DNA of 64,000 nucleotides from Xanthocytophaga flava (GCA_030068525.1 JASJOS010000006.1:62001-126000), one strand, 5' to 3'; positions 8,851 to 18,047 are shown, numbered from the stretch's first letter. Made by a program: numbers and translations. The notes: generated by a model from the letters alone, not told the origin.

Positions 8851-9072
8851 TGTCTGAACTCAGTTACAGAAGCTTCCTATTTGGGTGTCAGAAGATAACA
8901 TCCACTCAAAAAGAGAAGAAATACGAGACTCAGCCTTTTCATCGAAGTATGTTAGTAGTAGAATAAAGCAATGTGATGTGTATAAAGTTATTGTGCATAT
9001 CCTCAGAAACGCAAATCATTTTACTATGAAATGCATACAAAAGCTTGAGCCAGATAGAGGTTTAATTTTGTT

Positions 9073-9876
9073 TTATTCTATAGAAGCAGAGTGATGAAGT
9101 AATTCTGTAGGTCTGATCCCAAACTGTTTCCTAAAGGCAAAAGAGAAGTGTGAAAAGTCTTCGAAACCTAGGTCATAATAAATATCACCTGGCTTGGCAC
9201 CTTCGGTCTTGATACGAAAATGTGCTTCTTCCAGGCGTTTGCGGGTAAGCCAAGTGCCAGGAGTACTTCCAAAAATTTTCTGGAAATCTCTTTTAAACGT
9301 AGACAAGCTTCTGCCTGTCATATAGGCAAACCGGTCCAGGCTCACATTAAAACGAAAATTACGGTTCATAAACTCTTCCAGATCAATCTTGTCAGGTATC
9401 GAAAAGTTAAAAAGGATGTCTTTCAGTTCTGGTGTGGTTTTTAATAAGATAAGAAGCAGTTCTTCCCGTTTTACATCTTCAAACCCTTTTTCTATTTCCT
9501 CCTGTTGTGTGTAATAAGGCTCAAGAGACTTTATATAACTTTGAAGTAGGGTACTATCAGGTAAGAATAAGAGTGAATTGGTATTTTGAGTGGAATATAC
9601 ATCAATGGGATGCCGCTCAAGAAAATTCACCAGAAAAGGCTTGTCCAGGGTAATGACCACTTTTCTAAATACACCGTTGTTTTTGTGTTTGGTGTATCGA
9701 ATGAGATGATTTTTCCGGGCGATTAGTGGATCGCCCGGCTGTATGGTATAGGTATTTTGTCCATCATAGGCAATCATCGAGCCCTCGAGTAGATATAAGA
9801 AAAAATGCTCACTAATAAACTGCTCAGGAGAAATCTCCGGACCCAGATGACAGGAATGTATTTTATTGGAATTCAC
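9073..9876 (-). CDS. AraC-family transcriptional regulator (cupin-type N-domain)
   Basis: The protein has 267 residues. The N-terminal part (about 20-110) resembles an AraC cupin-like sensor, with HFFLYLLEGSMIAYDGQNTY and IQPGDPLIARKNHLIRY. The C-terminal double helix-turn-helix (about 165-262) has SLDRFAYMTGRSLSTFKRDF and the hallmark DLGFEDFSHFSFAFRKQFG followed by RPTELL. It sits 31 bases downstream of an SDR gene in the same direction and probably controls it. An inverted repeat lies just before its start (9890-9906) and a direct repeat before the SDR gene (10923-10955); both are candidate operators. Confidence 0.9.
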   Translation of the reverse strand: MNSNKIHSCHLGPEISPEQFISEHFFLYLLEGSMIAYDGQNTYTIQPGDPLIARKNHLIRYTKHKNNGVFRKVVITLDKPFLVNFLERHPIDVYSTQNTNSLLFLPDSTLLQSYIKSLEPYYTQQEEIEKGFEDVKREELLLILLKTTPELKDILFNFSIPDKIDLEEFMNRNFRFNVSLDRFAYMTGRSLSTFKRDFQKIFGSTPGTWLTRKRLEEAHFRIKTEGAKPGDIYYDLGFEDFSHFSFAFRKQFGIRPTELLHHSASIE

Positions 9877-9889
9877 GGGTTTATATCAT

Positions 9890-9906
9890 TATCTTTGGTA
9901 AAGATA
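9890..9906. promoter_or_regulatory. Small inverted repeat in the SDR-AraC junction
   Basis: TATCTTT and its reverse complement AAAGATA are separated by GGT, between the SDR stop and the AraC start. It is a possible regulator half-site pair or a weak hairpin; no function can be assigned. Confidence 0.35.
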
Positions 9907-9907
9907 C

Positions 9908-10870
9908 TCAATTCATCATACTGTCCACACTAGCCAGTATAGCTTCTTCCTTACTGCGAGGTTTCCAGTCTAGGATATCTTTGGCTTTCTGAGTGGAAAG
10001 TGTAATGTAAAAATTCTGATCCGTATTGGGTAATGAAGCTATTTTTCCAGCATATTCCGGGCGTTCCTTACGGAGGAGTTCGGCAACATCATAAAAGCTC
10101 ATTACTCCCTCAGAAGCGGCCAGAAACCGTTGTCCTGCAGCTTGTGGATGTTCCATAGCCCTGATATGGATATCTGCTACATCCCGAACATCTACCACAC
10201 CAAATGTAAAGTTAGGACTGGAAGTAACCAGTCCACCGATGATATTTTTCACAACTCCATCCAGTGAAGCCGAAGAAATACCACCAATCATAGGACCAAA
10301 TATGCCTACTGGGTTAATGACTGACAATTCCATTGTACCTCCTTCATGCCTCATAAACTCCCATGCTGCTTGTTCAGCAATTGTTTTGGATTTGATATAA
10401 GCCATGAGCGGAACATTGGGATCAGTCCAGTCTTCTTCTGTAAAAACATGGCCTGGAACATTCGTACTATAGCCAATAGCCGCAAAAGACGAAGTAAGCA
10501 CTACACGCTTTACACCTGCATCTCGGGAAGCTCTCAGGACACGTAACGAACCTTCACGGGCAGGGATAATGAGTTCATTTTCATCTTTAGGTTCTTGTGT
10601 TACAAACGGAGAAGCCACATGCAGTACATAATCACATCCCTTTACTGCCTCACTCCATCCAATGTCATATAAAAGGTCTGCTTCATAAATGGATAAATTT
10701 TCAAAAGACTCGATACCGGCAGTCCTGAGAGCTTTTTCTAGTTCTTCTTTTTTATTGAGTCTACGTATGGTAGTTTTTACAGTATAACCCTGTTGTACTA
10801 ATTGTAATAGAGTATGGATGCCTACAAATCCGGTGCCCCCTGTTACTAAAACTGTTTTGTTGGTTTTCAT
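9908..10870 (-). CDS. NAD(P)-dependent SDR-family reductase, dihydroflavonol-4-reductase-like
   Basis: From the start at 10870 the protein has 320 residues and opens with the Rossmann motif TVLVTGGTGFVG. The extended-SDR features follow: a basic residue after beta-2 (TTIRRL), DYVLHVASPF, LTSSFAAIGY and the catalytic YxxxK in MAYIKSKTIAEQ. The order and spacing match the dihydroflavonol reductase/cinnamoyl-CoA reductase branch, which in bacteria reduces aldehydes or ketones; the substrate is not predictable. A longer frame begins at 10915, but its first 15 residues do not fit the family start. It is probably cotranscribed with the AraC gene 31 bases downstream. Confidence 0.88.
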   Translation of the reverse strand: MKTNKTVLVTGGTGFVGIHTLLQLVQQGYTVKTTIRRLNKKEELEKALRTAGIESFENLSIYEADLLYDIGWSEAVKGCDYVLHVASPFVTQEPKDENELIIPAREGSLRVLRASRDAGVKRVVLTSSFAAIGYSTNVPGHVFTEEDWTDPNVPLMAYIKSKTIAEQAAWEFMRHEGGTMELSVINPVGIFGPMIGGISSASLDGVVKNIIGGLVTSSPNFTFGVVDVRDVADIHIRAMEHPQAAGQRFLAASEGVMSFYDVAELLRKERPEYAGKIASLPNTDQNFYITLSTQKAKDILDWKPRSKEEAILASVDSMMN

Positions 10871-10922
10871 AAGGTAACGTTTGATATACACTGCAAACTT
10901 CCTTATTTTAAACAAAACGGAT

Positions 10923-10955
10923 TGTGTTTAAACGTTCAATATTACTGTGTTTAAA
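10923..10955. promoter_or_regulatory. Direct repeat upstream of the SDR gene, candidate AraC-type operator
   Basis: TGTGTTTAAA occurs at 10923-10932 and again at 10946-10955, 23 bases apart. Similarity extends outwards to a common pattern of TGTGTTTAAA followed by N-G-N-TCA. AraC proteins usually bind direct repeats one to two helical turns apart in front of their targets, and this pair lies 53-85 bases before the SDR start. Confidence 0.45.
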
Positions 10956-11118
10956 GGGTCATTGGTAATGTGTTGACTATCCTTCATAGATCTTTGAAAT
11001 GCTAAAGTCTGTGTATTATTATATCCTGCGTGGAGTTTTGTTCAGATTATAACACTGTGCATTGTTCTATGCAAACAGCAATAGGCAGAACTTATCTTTG
11101 ATGTTCAGGCAACAATGA

Positions 11119-11230
11119 TTTTTGCCTGGAGTTGACCGCAAAAATGTTTTTGCATAGAATTCACCGCAAGATGAGTATCTGAGCGAAGTTCACCGCAAAA
11201 ATTTTCGTGCGCACAATTCAGGTCAACAAC
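11119..11230. repeat. Array of four degenerate 28-nt units
   Basis: Contiguous 28-base units at 11119-11146, 11147-11174, 11175-11202 and 11203-11230 share the pattern TTTTTGC, about five variable bases, GAATTCACCGCAAAAA. A weaker unit precedes them at 11091-11118. Units are degenerate and have no spacers, so this is not a CRISPR. The same pattern, reversed, recurs at 36735-36902. Function unknown. Confidence 0.7.
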
Positions 11231-11363
11231 TACTTCTGCTTAGAAGTATACACATGATAAAATAATTTCAAAACATAGCTTCTCAAAGTTTTCTACTTTT
11301 ACTCTCCTTTTCAGCTTAGTTGAACTAATATTAAAAATAACGGCAACAACATAAAGTAATCTG

Positions 11364-11882
11364 ATGACAAATAACACACCTGTTAAAAACAATAGGACAG
11401 ATCGCTGGTTTTATTTGGGTTGTCTTATGTTCTTACTAAGTATATTTGGGTATAAGTGCTATAGAAGTATCCATGTTCCGGATGAAGATTTACAACTAGA
11501 GAAGGCTCTGATAGAAGCTGTCAAACAAATAGAAGGTAAGTCAGAAACAGACAGTGTAGTGATAGAAATTTTCTTCTTAACTACTTTTGAATGGGATTCA
11601 CTTATCATTTTTGCAAACCACCTGGAATCTGTTAATCATAGAGTAATACAGAATAGGGTAGGGTATAAATGGGAGGGTGCTTATGCCTTTAATGGAGGCG
11701 ATATGTTTGTTTTTATGGAAAACAAAAAAGTGGTTGCCTATGTATATTTTGAAAAAGATTATGAACAAAAGGAATTGTATGTTCCCTATTATATGGGTTT
11801 TAGGGGTAGTATAGGTGGGATAAGTGTGTACACGCCTGACAATGCTGTGTTTGTAGTAACCAAATACAATGAACTTGGTTAA
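11364..11882 (+). CDS. Membrane-anchored hypothetical protein (172 aa)
   Basis: After a short polar N-terminus there is one hydrophobic helix (WFYLGCLMFLLSIFGYKCY, about residues 15-33), then a helical linker and a compact alpha/beta-looking domain ending in ISVYTPDNAVFVVTKYNEL. I do not recognise the family. The single uncleaved-looking helix suggests an inner-membrane anchor with the domain in the periplasm. It stands alone, about 130 bases downstream of the 28-nt repeat array, and ends in a weak hairpin. Confidence 0.6.
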   Translation: MTNNTPVKNNRTDRWFYLGCLMFLLSIFGYKCYRSIHVPDEDLQLEKALIEAVKQIEGKSETDSVVIEIFFLTTFEWDSLIIFANHLESVNHRVIQNRVGYKWEGAYAFNGGDMFVFMENKKVVAYVYFEKDYEQKELYVPYYMGFRGSIGGISVYTPDNAVFVVTKYNELG

Positions 11883-11900
11883 GGTATATTAACCTGTTTT
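11877..11900 (+). terminator. Weak hairpin overlapping the stop codon of the 11364 gene
   Basis: GGTTAA (11877-11882) pairs with TTAACC (11889-11894) around GGTATA, followed by TGTTTT. The stem is only 6 bp, so termination is uncertain. Confidence 0.4.
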
Positions 11901-12175
11901 AATTAACTTAATACGCAGTAACGGAAAAGCTAAAAAGTATATTTGATCCTAGGCCTGGTGAGATTGAAAATCCAGATAATGATGAATAATAAATAATATG
12001 CCTGCTTCTTTCAGTAAAAGGGAGGTGAAAGATACTGTTTCTAAGTTTATCTATTCAAATAAAGATTAGATCCAACCTTGATTATCGTTTTTGATATTAC
12101 TTAACTGCGAATTTTGCTTTTGCCTTGCAACTCTTTTCTCCTATCTTGTGTCCTTGTGAAAAATTCATCTCCACT

Positions 12176-12700
12176 ATGCATCTTAAAGGACTTATACTAC
12201 TGTTACTTGTACTTGCATTAGCCAACTGCCGAAGTGATTGTCCACCAGATGAAGAGCCTGTGATGAAGGCGACGTTGCAGTGGTATGATACTGCCGCCCA
12301 GGAGTACAGAAATATGAGTTACTACAAGCGGATTTATGGACTGGGAGGGAATGGGGATGTAGTTGTGAGCGATAACTATGCGTATTTGCCTTTATCACTT
12401 CATGCAGATAGTGTGACGTATATTTTTGAACCCATCGACGGACCAAACGATACCTTGATTCTGTGTTATAGACGCGATTTTGGCCCCTATGAAACAAATG
12501 AAGAACGCTGTGGCTATGGTGCTGACTTTTCCGGAGGATCATATGTGTATGGCAGCAAAGAACTAAAAAGTGGTTTGACTGATGGTCGTTACAGTGGCAT
12601 TAGCCGAACTACCTTTGAGTCTGGGGAGGCCCAATATCGTGGACGAATCGGGACGCATTCAGAAGTTCGAAATATTTATGAGGTGGAATTGTATAGATAG
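12176..12700 (+). CDS. Hypothetical lipoprotein (174 aa)
   Basis: The start at 12176 gives MHLKGLILLLLVLALANC, a good lipoprotein signal with the cysteine at residue 18. The mature part is acidic and beta-rich, with cysteines in SDCPPDE, LILCYRRDFG and EERCGYGADF that could form a disulphide. It resembles small secreted proteins found only in this phylum; I recognise no family. It converges on the UbiA-like gene, whose stop is 10 bases away, so transcription from both sides must stop in a very short space. Confidence 0.6.
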   Translation: MHLKGLILLLLVLALANCRSDCPPDEEPVMKATLQWYDTAAQEYRNMSYYKRIYGLGGNGDVVVSDNYAYLPLSLHADSVTYIFEPIDGPNDTLILCYRRDFGPYETNEERCGYGADFSGGSYVYGSKELKSGLTDGRYSGISRTTFESGEAQYRGRIGTHSEVRNIYEVELYR

Positions 12701-12710
12701 AAAGGGAGAG

Positions 12711-13682
12711 TCATATCTTTCCCAACAGGGCTGCGACTATGCCACAGAGGGCTTTTACAAGCAATAATCCGTCAATAATAATCAGATAATATAAAATGGA
12801 TCGGCGTTGGTGAAGGCCGTATACAGTCCAGAGAAGAGCCAGAAACAGAATCAGGTTTAATAACACCCGCATCCCTGGAAAGTGCCGCATATAGGCAACT
12901 ATGAGAAAAGAAGCTAGTACTAGTACTGTTAAAGGAATCAGGATATAGAATAGGGTAGTTCGTAGTCCATATTGTACTACAAAAGTTTTCAATTGGTGGT
13001 TGGCATCGGATGCATAGTCTTTGATATCAAACATGATGCAGGTAAGAGAAATAAACAACCAGTTTTTGCAAAAAAGCCAAACCCATATACCATTGATAGG
13101 ATAGAAGGTATTGTATTCAATCTGATAAAATAATACAGGAACAACTGTGAACAGGCCAGCCCATACCCATCCAATGATAAGGGGTTTGATCCAGCCATGT
13201 TGTCGGATATGTAGCCGATGTCCAAATACGGGAAGCCATCCATAATATAATGCTGCCAGCAAAACAACTCCTGCTGCCATACCCAGACTGGAAAGGGGCA
13301 AGCGTAGCACATTAGTCCAATGGCAAACCACAAGATAAGTACCAAGCCCTATCCCTAGTATACTAAACAGAAGTTGACTGAAACGAACCCATTGCCGATG
13401 TTGTACATGCCAGTTGGATCGTATGTTATCTGTATTGGGAGGGTTGCTGGTTATACAAATGGCGTTTCCCTGATAGGCATAGGTATAGTAGACAAGGGTG
13501 ATTAGAAAGATACATACATAGTAGGGCAAAGGATTTAAGGGTAGCTCAAGTTGCATGTTTGCTTCTATAGAGAGAGCAACCGCATATAGTGCATAATGGT
13601 AGTTGCCAAAAAAAATGAAGTGAATGAGGTTTTGTCCTATTGATCTCTGTATTGCTAACATTTCCGGGAGTGGTGTAGCCAC
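12711..13682 (-). CDS. UbiA-like prenyltransferase family membrane protein
   Basis: The 323-residue protein has eight or nine hydrophobic helices. The segment MFDIKDYASDANHQLKTFVV matches the second Asp-rich motif of UbiA prenyltransferases (DxxD followed by a conserved Lys-Thr). The first motif, expected near NAICITSNPPNTDN at about residue 72, is degenerate: asparagines replace most of the usual aspartates. UbiA enzymes attach isoprenoid chains to aromatic acceptors in the membrane. The altered first motif makes catalysis uncertain here, and no quinone or carotenoid gene is adjacent. Confidence 0.72.
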   Translation of the reverse strand: MATPLPEMLAIQRSIGQNLIHFIFFGNYHYALYAVALSIEANMQLELPLNPLPYYVCIFLITLVYYTYAYQGNAICITSNPPNTDNIRSNWHVQHRQWVRFSQLLFSILGIGLGTYLVVCHWTNVLRLPLSSLGMAAGVVLLAALYYGWLPVFGHRLHIRQHGWIKPLIIGWVWAGLFTVVPVLFYQIEYNTFYPINGIWVWLFCKNWLFISLTCIMFDIKDYASDANHQLKTFVVQYGLRTTLFYILIPLTVLVLASFLIVAYMRHFPGMRVLLNLILFLALLWTVYGLHQRRSILYYLIIIDGLLLVKALCGIVAALLGKI

Positions 13683-13986
13683 TTACTTCTGTTACTGTAT
13701 ATTCTATAATGCTGAGGGATAATTTATTAGGCGTTTAATGTATATACATTTTTCGTTCTAAGAAGGTTTTGTGCGATAAAAAAAATCTCATTCTATTGTG
13801 TTTTTCTCATTTTCAGTATTGCAGAACTCAATGAACCATATCTGAAACGGGACAAATAGACATGGATGTGTTGTGTATCACATAAAGTTTTATAAATCTA
13901 TTTATAGAGATTTCCTCAAAGCCTTTACACACCTTTGAACCATTCTAGGCAGCTCCCTCTCTGATTTGCTTGTCGAAACAATCAGA
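13683..13986. other. Non-coding stretch between the UbiA-like gene and the DUF1398 gene
   Basis: About 300 bases upstream of the UbiA-like gene with no plausible gene. It should hold that gene's promoter on the minus strand, but no convincing box pair was seen. A strong hairpin follows at 13987. Confidence 0.5.
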
Positions 13987-14020
13987 AAGGAAATAGCACA
14001 CAGCTATGTGCTATTTCCTT
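13987..14020 (-). terminator. Hairpin terminator after the DUF1398 gene
   Basis: AAGGAAATAGCACA at 13987-14000 pairs perfectly with 14007-14020 around CAGCTA. It lies 87 bases past the DUF1398 stop on the minus strand and is followed there by TTTCTGATTG. Confidence 0.65.
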
Positions 14021-14107
14021 AATAGGATTTGACTGGTAGTATGACTCTCTCTGAAAAAATGGCAAATACCTTGCTAACATTTTTGAGTTGACCTACCTGT
14101 ACTATTT

Positions 14108-14497
14108 TTATCCAGGAATTGTCTCTACCTCTATTTCATTTTCTTTGGTATCATAATATGTACAAGTCATCGTATCAAGGCATACAAACCATTTCTCAAT
14201 TCCTGTTTCTGCGCAAATTTTGCAGAATGTATGGTAATCTGAATGTCCCTGCTGATGTAGTTTCAGTTCATAGCTGAATCTCGCTTTATCTGTAGTCGAT
14301 GCAATAGGTAGCTTATCATACATGGGTCTGGATTGGGTTTGATACCCTTCTTTTCCGAAATAGGTGGTATGACTATCTGATACCCATGTTTCAAAAGCTG
14401 TTACACCTAATTGTTTGATTTCCCGAATATAGATAGGGAAGTCGGCTCCACTTTTTACTTTGGCATGTGCAGATTTAACTTGTTCGACTGTAAACAT
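14108..14497 (-). CDS. DUF1398 family protein (YbcV-like)
   Basis: The 129-residue soluble protein matches the DUF1398 family along its whole length: FTVEQVKSAHAKVKSGADFP, YIREIKQLGVTAFETWVSDS, a central HTTYFGKEGYQ and a C-terminal half with HQQGHSDYHTFCKICAETGI, then EKWFVCLDTMTCTYYD. The family is found in enterobacteria and Bacteroidota, has a small alpha/beta fold and no established biochemical role. It lies 78 bases downstream of an AraC regulator in the same direction, so the two may be functionally linked. Confidence 0.85.
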   Translation of the reverse strand: MFTVEQVKSAHAKVKSGADFPIYIREIKQLGVTAFETWVSDSHTTYFGKEGYQTQSRPMYDKLPIASTTDKARFSYELKLHQQGHSDYHTFCKICAETGIEKWFVCLDTMTCTYYDTKENEIEVETIPG

Positions 14498-14575
14498 GGT
14501 CTCTTTGTTTTATTGATTGAACATGTTACAAAAGTCAGACAAACAGGAATCCCGGAATAGTAAAAAATCGTTTTT

Positions 14576-15340
14576 CTAGAGTGCTCTTCTGAAATTTTCA
14601 GGAGTAGTTCCAGTAAATTGCCGAAAGTCTTTGATAAAATGTGCCTGATCAAAGAATAGATGAAAATAGCCAATCTCTGTGAGCGACTTGGCATTGTTTA
14701 ACGATTCAATAACCGCATTGAAGCGGACTATTGACGCAAACTTCTTAGGTGTGGTACCGACTTCTTTTCTAAAGCGTTTTTCAAACGGACTTTGGCTGAT
14801 ACAGAGTTGTGTGTTGAGATCTGAAATCTTTATAGCTCCCTGTGACTGATAAATAAGCTTTACTGCTTCCAGAACTAGTCTGTCAGGCTGAATGTCTTTG
14901 AGTTGTGACAACAGAAACTGCTCAACAATCTCTATGCGTTGTGTATCTGTATGAGCCAATGCCAGCTTTTCTTCTGTTTCTGTAATGGCATACCGATTGA
15001 ATATAACATCCAATGATACACTCTGCTGAAATAATTCATGAGCTGGACAATGAGTAAATGCATTAAGGCCAAGTTCTGTAAAATAGACAAGGATAGTACC
15101 AATATCAGAAGTGTTTCTGAATAGTTTGAAACTATTCATCAGCCCTGTAATACCTGATGGATTCAGATTAGTTTCGGTTTCGCTTTCTATAGAAAATAAT
15201 TGTCCCTTGTACTGAAATCCGATAACCAGACTAGTAGAAGGAAAGATTTTGTAAGTACTTTCCAAGGTGTTTTCAGACACGACAAAGTGTTTTATGTAAG
15301 GTTTGAGTCTGTCTGTTGGTATGACCTTGTCAAATTTCAT
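14576..15340 (-). CDS. AraC-family transcriptional regulator (DUF6597-type N-domain)
   Basis: The N-terminal region (about 1-130) is the sensor type that begins DRLKPYIKHFVVSENTLE and continues with IFPSTSLVIGFQYKGQLF and ELGLNAFTHCPAHELFQQ. This pattern is called DUF6597 in many AraC-like regulators. The C-terminal helix-turn-helix pair (about 160-250) has ISDLNTQLCISQSPFEKRFR and HLFFDQAHFIKDFRQFTGTT. It is a cytoplasmic DNA-binding protein with unknown ligand. It precedes the DUF1398 gene by 78 bases. Its C-terminal DQAHFIKDFRQFTGTTP is almost identical to that of the regulator at 23377, suggesting paralogues. Confidence 0.88.
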   Translation of the reverse strand: MKFDKVIPTDRLKPYIKHFVVSENTLESTYKIFPSTSLVIGFQYKGQLFSIESETETNLNPSGITGLMNSFKLFRNTSDIGTILVYFTELGLNAFTHCPAHELFQQSVSLDVIFNRYAITETEEKLALAHTDTQRIEIVEQFLLSQLKDIQPDRLVLEAVKLIYQSQGAIKISDLNTQLCISQSPFEKRFRKEVGTTPKKFASIVRFNAVIESLNNAKSLTEIGYFHLFFDQAHFIKDFRQFTGTTPENFRRAL

Positions 15341-15520
15341 GAGTGTGCTAAAAGCTGATGAATGCAGGTGCTAAAGATACAGGATTTTTATACGTCATGG
15401 TTTTATCTGAAACAGAATGTTTACAGATATGAGTATAGACTAGTGGAAACATTTTGTTGACGTGGTATTTCTGAAACAGCAAGACTGCAAAGCAAGCAGT
15501 GTATTAGCAGCAAATAAAAA

Positions 15521-15566
15521 CACCCTGAAACATGTTTGACTTTTATGTCAGATTTGTTTCAGGGTG
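15521..15566 (-). terminator. Terminator after the TonB-dependent receptor
   Basis: CACCCTGAAAC (15521-15531) pairs with GTTTCAGGGTG (15556-15566). An inner TGAC/GTCA pair makes the structure branched. On the minus strand it is followed by TTTTTATTTG, 22 bases after the receptor stop. Confidence 0.85.
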
Positions 15567-15587
15567 CTACATTAGTACAGAGGCGAC

Positions 15588-18047
15588 TTAAAATTCACAG
15601 GCAAGTTTTACGCCATAGAATCGTGGTTCCTGTGTGTATTTGATTTTGGAAGGATTGACATCTGTGTACCCTGAATCATAGAAATATCTGCGGGCATGAT
15701 TGGTATATAGCAGATTGTTCGCAAACGCACTCAGTTGAATATTTTCAGTTAGTTTATATCCTACTGACAGATTCACTCTCAAATCTGTTTTATAGATATT
15801 GTTTTTACGTACCTCTGCCACATAAGCTCTTACCTGATCTGCAAACTGTGCACTTACATTGCTTACAGCCGTCTGGTAAGCAGATAATCCGTCGTTTGAA
15901 CCTGCAAAATTCCACAATACACGAGTATCCAGATGCAGTACCAGTTTTTGGTTTAGTAGATTATAGGTTACAAAGAGCTTGGAAATGTTTTGTGCGTAGT
16001 TATTTAAGTGCTTTTCTGTTCCTTTAATATAAATAGTATCTTTTGTGTTATCATCTTTTGTAAAAATAACACGTTGATTATAATCGGCATAGCTTATACC
16101 ACTACTTGTCTGGCCTGGAGCTAGTTTCCAGTCAATAAGATTTACCAGGGCATGGTTAATACCTGCTGAGAGGTTTTTAGTTTTGTAGGTTATTGTAATC
16201 TCAGCACCTGCTGTTTTTGCTTTTCCTACTTTTACCACTCCAGCTGCGCTGCTTGACCATCCCAGTACTTCCGTTACATTATAGTATGCGTTGGCTTCGG
16301 TAACTAAATTCGGGCTATGCACATAAGTATATAATACTTCTGCTGCCTGCAGTTTTTCTGCTTCCGATACACGTCCGTGGCGATGTTCTACCAGCATCTG
16401 TGCAGCTGTATTCATACGGGTAGACTGCAATCCTACTAATCGTACTGTATGTTTGTCAAAGTCCATTAATAAGGCAACGCGAGGGGAAAGCAACCAATCA
16501 GAGTACGTGTCTTTATCCGTTCTGGCTGACATCAGTAAGCTTATTTTTTTGCTGAATGCATAGCTTCCTTCTCCATAGAAGGATACAGTATTAGTCGTCC
16601 ATCCCTTGCCTACATACACACCCTGAGATGCCAGAATCTGGTTGCCGGTTACGGAAGTTACGCCTGTATTGGCCACAGCCAACACACTGGCATCACTCAG
16701 AATCTCCTTCTGATCACCCAGACGGATGTCAGATGCAGATTTTAACCAGGGTGCTGCCCATTTATTGTTGGTTACTTCGGTACCTACTGCTCCCTGAAAT
16801 TTATTTTCCTTGTCTTTATAGGTAAGTACAACCTTGCCAGTCATTTGTCTTTCAGAATACTGATACAAGGCATGACGTAAGCTGGACAGATCAGTGATAC
16901 TTGTAATATCACGTAGTTTCAGGCTATCCATATTGGCATTGGATAGGGCAGAGGAAGTCTGGTAACGGAAGCTGGCACTATTCTCATTGTCATAGATCAA
17001 GCTTGTATTCAGATCTAGCTGATCATTCAGTGTAAATTTCTTTTCAGCTACAGCCAGAAACTGCTGGTGTTTGTTGTACATGCTAGGGACTATATCTCCT
17101 TTGTACACAGGCTTATTGCTGGCATTGAAAGATGAAAGTGTTTTATATCGATCAAATGAGTGTCCGTACATTCCGGCCTGATTATAACGAGTGAAAAACT
17201 TATATCCTTTACCAAAATCAAAGTCGGCGATAAATTTCAGCTGAGGTATATTGCGGGCATCTCTCATGTAAGGGTTTACTGCTGTTGGGGCCTTCATTTG
17301 TGATGGCAAGCCATAATCTGTAAATGTCTTGGAGGTAAATACGTCAGGCTGGTTAATGCCATCCGTAGATTGTATGCTGCCATAGAACATACTTTTTACT
17401 CCTGTTGCGGATTTGCCTGAAGTATATAGATTTACACCACGTGACTCATAAGCTGATTTATAGTTCACAGATCCACCAGTTACACTTTCACCATTCGCTC
17501 TTTTGGTAGTGATGCTGATTACGCCTGCAATGGCACCAGGGCCGTACGTAACTGAGCCAGGACCACGTACCACTTCAATTTTCTCAATATCATCCAAATC
17601 CCAGTTGGAGATTTCAGAAACCATTCCTTTGTGTGCACGGTTGTTCACCACTACTCCATTCACAAGCAACAGAAATTTGAGGTTTCTGTCAGAAACAATC
17701 CCTCTCATACCTGCTGCCATTCCTTCAGAAGTATGATCTAGCCAGAAGAATCCTGGTACATAGGTTTCCAGCAGATCCATCATGTTTCGGCTGGCACTGA
17801 CTTTAATATCTTCTCTGGTAATAACAGTTACGGCTACAGGTTTTGAAGATTGTTTTATATTTACCAGTGTACCTGTAGGTATTTCTATGGAAAGTAATTC
17901 TTCCAGTGTCATTTCCAGCAGTTCTTTTTGAGTTCCTGCCTGGGTGGTATCACTTTGTGCCAACACATTCTGTAAAAACAGCAGTGTGATAACTGCTGTC
18001 AGCGATACTTTTTTAAAACTCATTAAAAACGAGTAAACCTGATTCAT
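15588..18047 (-). CDS. TonB-dependent outer-membrane receptor (vitamin/siderophore type)
   Basis: Start 18047 gives a signal peptide (MNQVYSFLMSFKKVSLTAVI, ending near VLAQS) and an 819-residue receptor. A TonB-box-like region is followed by a plug domain with AVTVITREDIKVSASRNMMD, PGFFWLDHTSEGMAAGMRGI and IEKIEVVRGPGSVTYGPGAI, then a 22-strand-type barrel ending in a C-terminal aromatic residue (VKLACEF). It imports a bound ligand through the outer membrane using TonB energy. It lacks the carboxypeptidase-like N-terminal extension of SusC proteins and has no SusD partner, so iron complexes or cobalamin are more likely ligands than glycans. A longer frame to 18158 is unlikely. Confidence 0.9.
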   Translation of the reverse strand: MNQVYSFLMSFKKVSLTAVITLLFLQNVLAQSDTTQAGTQKELLEMTLEELLSIEIPTGTLVNIKQSSKPVAVTVITREDIKVSASRNMMDLLETYVPGFFWLDHTSEGMAAGMRGIVSDRNLKFLLLVNGVVVNNRAHKGMVSEISNWDLDDIEKIEVVRGPGSVTYGPGAIAGVISITTKRANGESVTGGSVNYKSAYESRGVNLYTSGKSATGVKSMFYGSIQSTDGINQPDVFTSKTFTDYGLPSQMKAPTAVNPYMRDARNIPQLKFIADFDFGKGYKFFTRYNQAGMYGHSFDRYKTLSSFNASNKPVYKGDIVPSMYNKHQQFLAVAEKKFTLNDQLDLNTSLIYDNENSASFRYQTSSALSNANMDSLKLRDITSITDLSSLRHALYQYSERQMTGKVVLTYKDKENKFQGAVGTEVTNNKWAAPWLKSASDIRLGDQKEILSDASVLAVANTGVTSVTGNQILASQGVYVGKGWTTNTVSFYGEGSYAFSKKISLLMSARTDKDTYSDWLLSPRVALLMDFDKHTVRLVGLQSTRMNTAAQMLVEHRHGRVSEAEKLQAAEVLYTYVHSPNLVTEANAYYNVTEVLGWSSSAAGVVKVGKAKTAGAEITITYKTKNLSAGINHALVNLIDWKLAPGQTSSGISYADYNQRVIFTKDDNTKDTIYIKGTEKHLNNYAQNISKLFVTYNLLNQKLVLHLDTRVLWNFAGSNDGLSAYQTAVSNVSAQFADQVRAYVAEVRKNNIYKTDLRVNLSVGYKLTENIQLSAFANNLLYTNHARRYFYDSGYTDVNPSKIKYTQEPRFYGVKLACEF

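Noticed and set aside
8885..9094. 69-codon plus-strand frame
   Set aside because: It has no recognisable domain or start context, overlaps the end of the AraC gene, and lies in a region of decayed sequence.
15588..18047. SusC-type glycan transporter
   Set aside because: It lacks the carboxypeptidase-like N-terminal domain, is shorter than SusC proteins and has no SusD neighbour.
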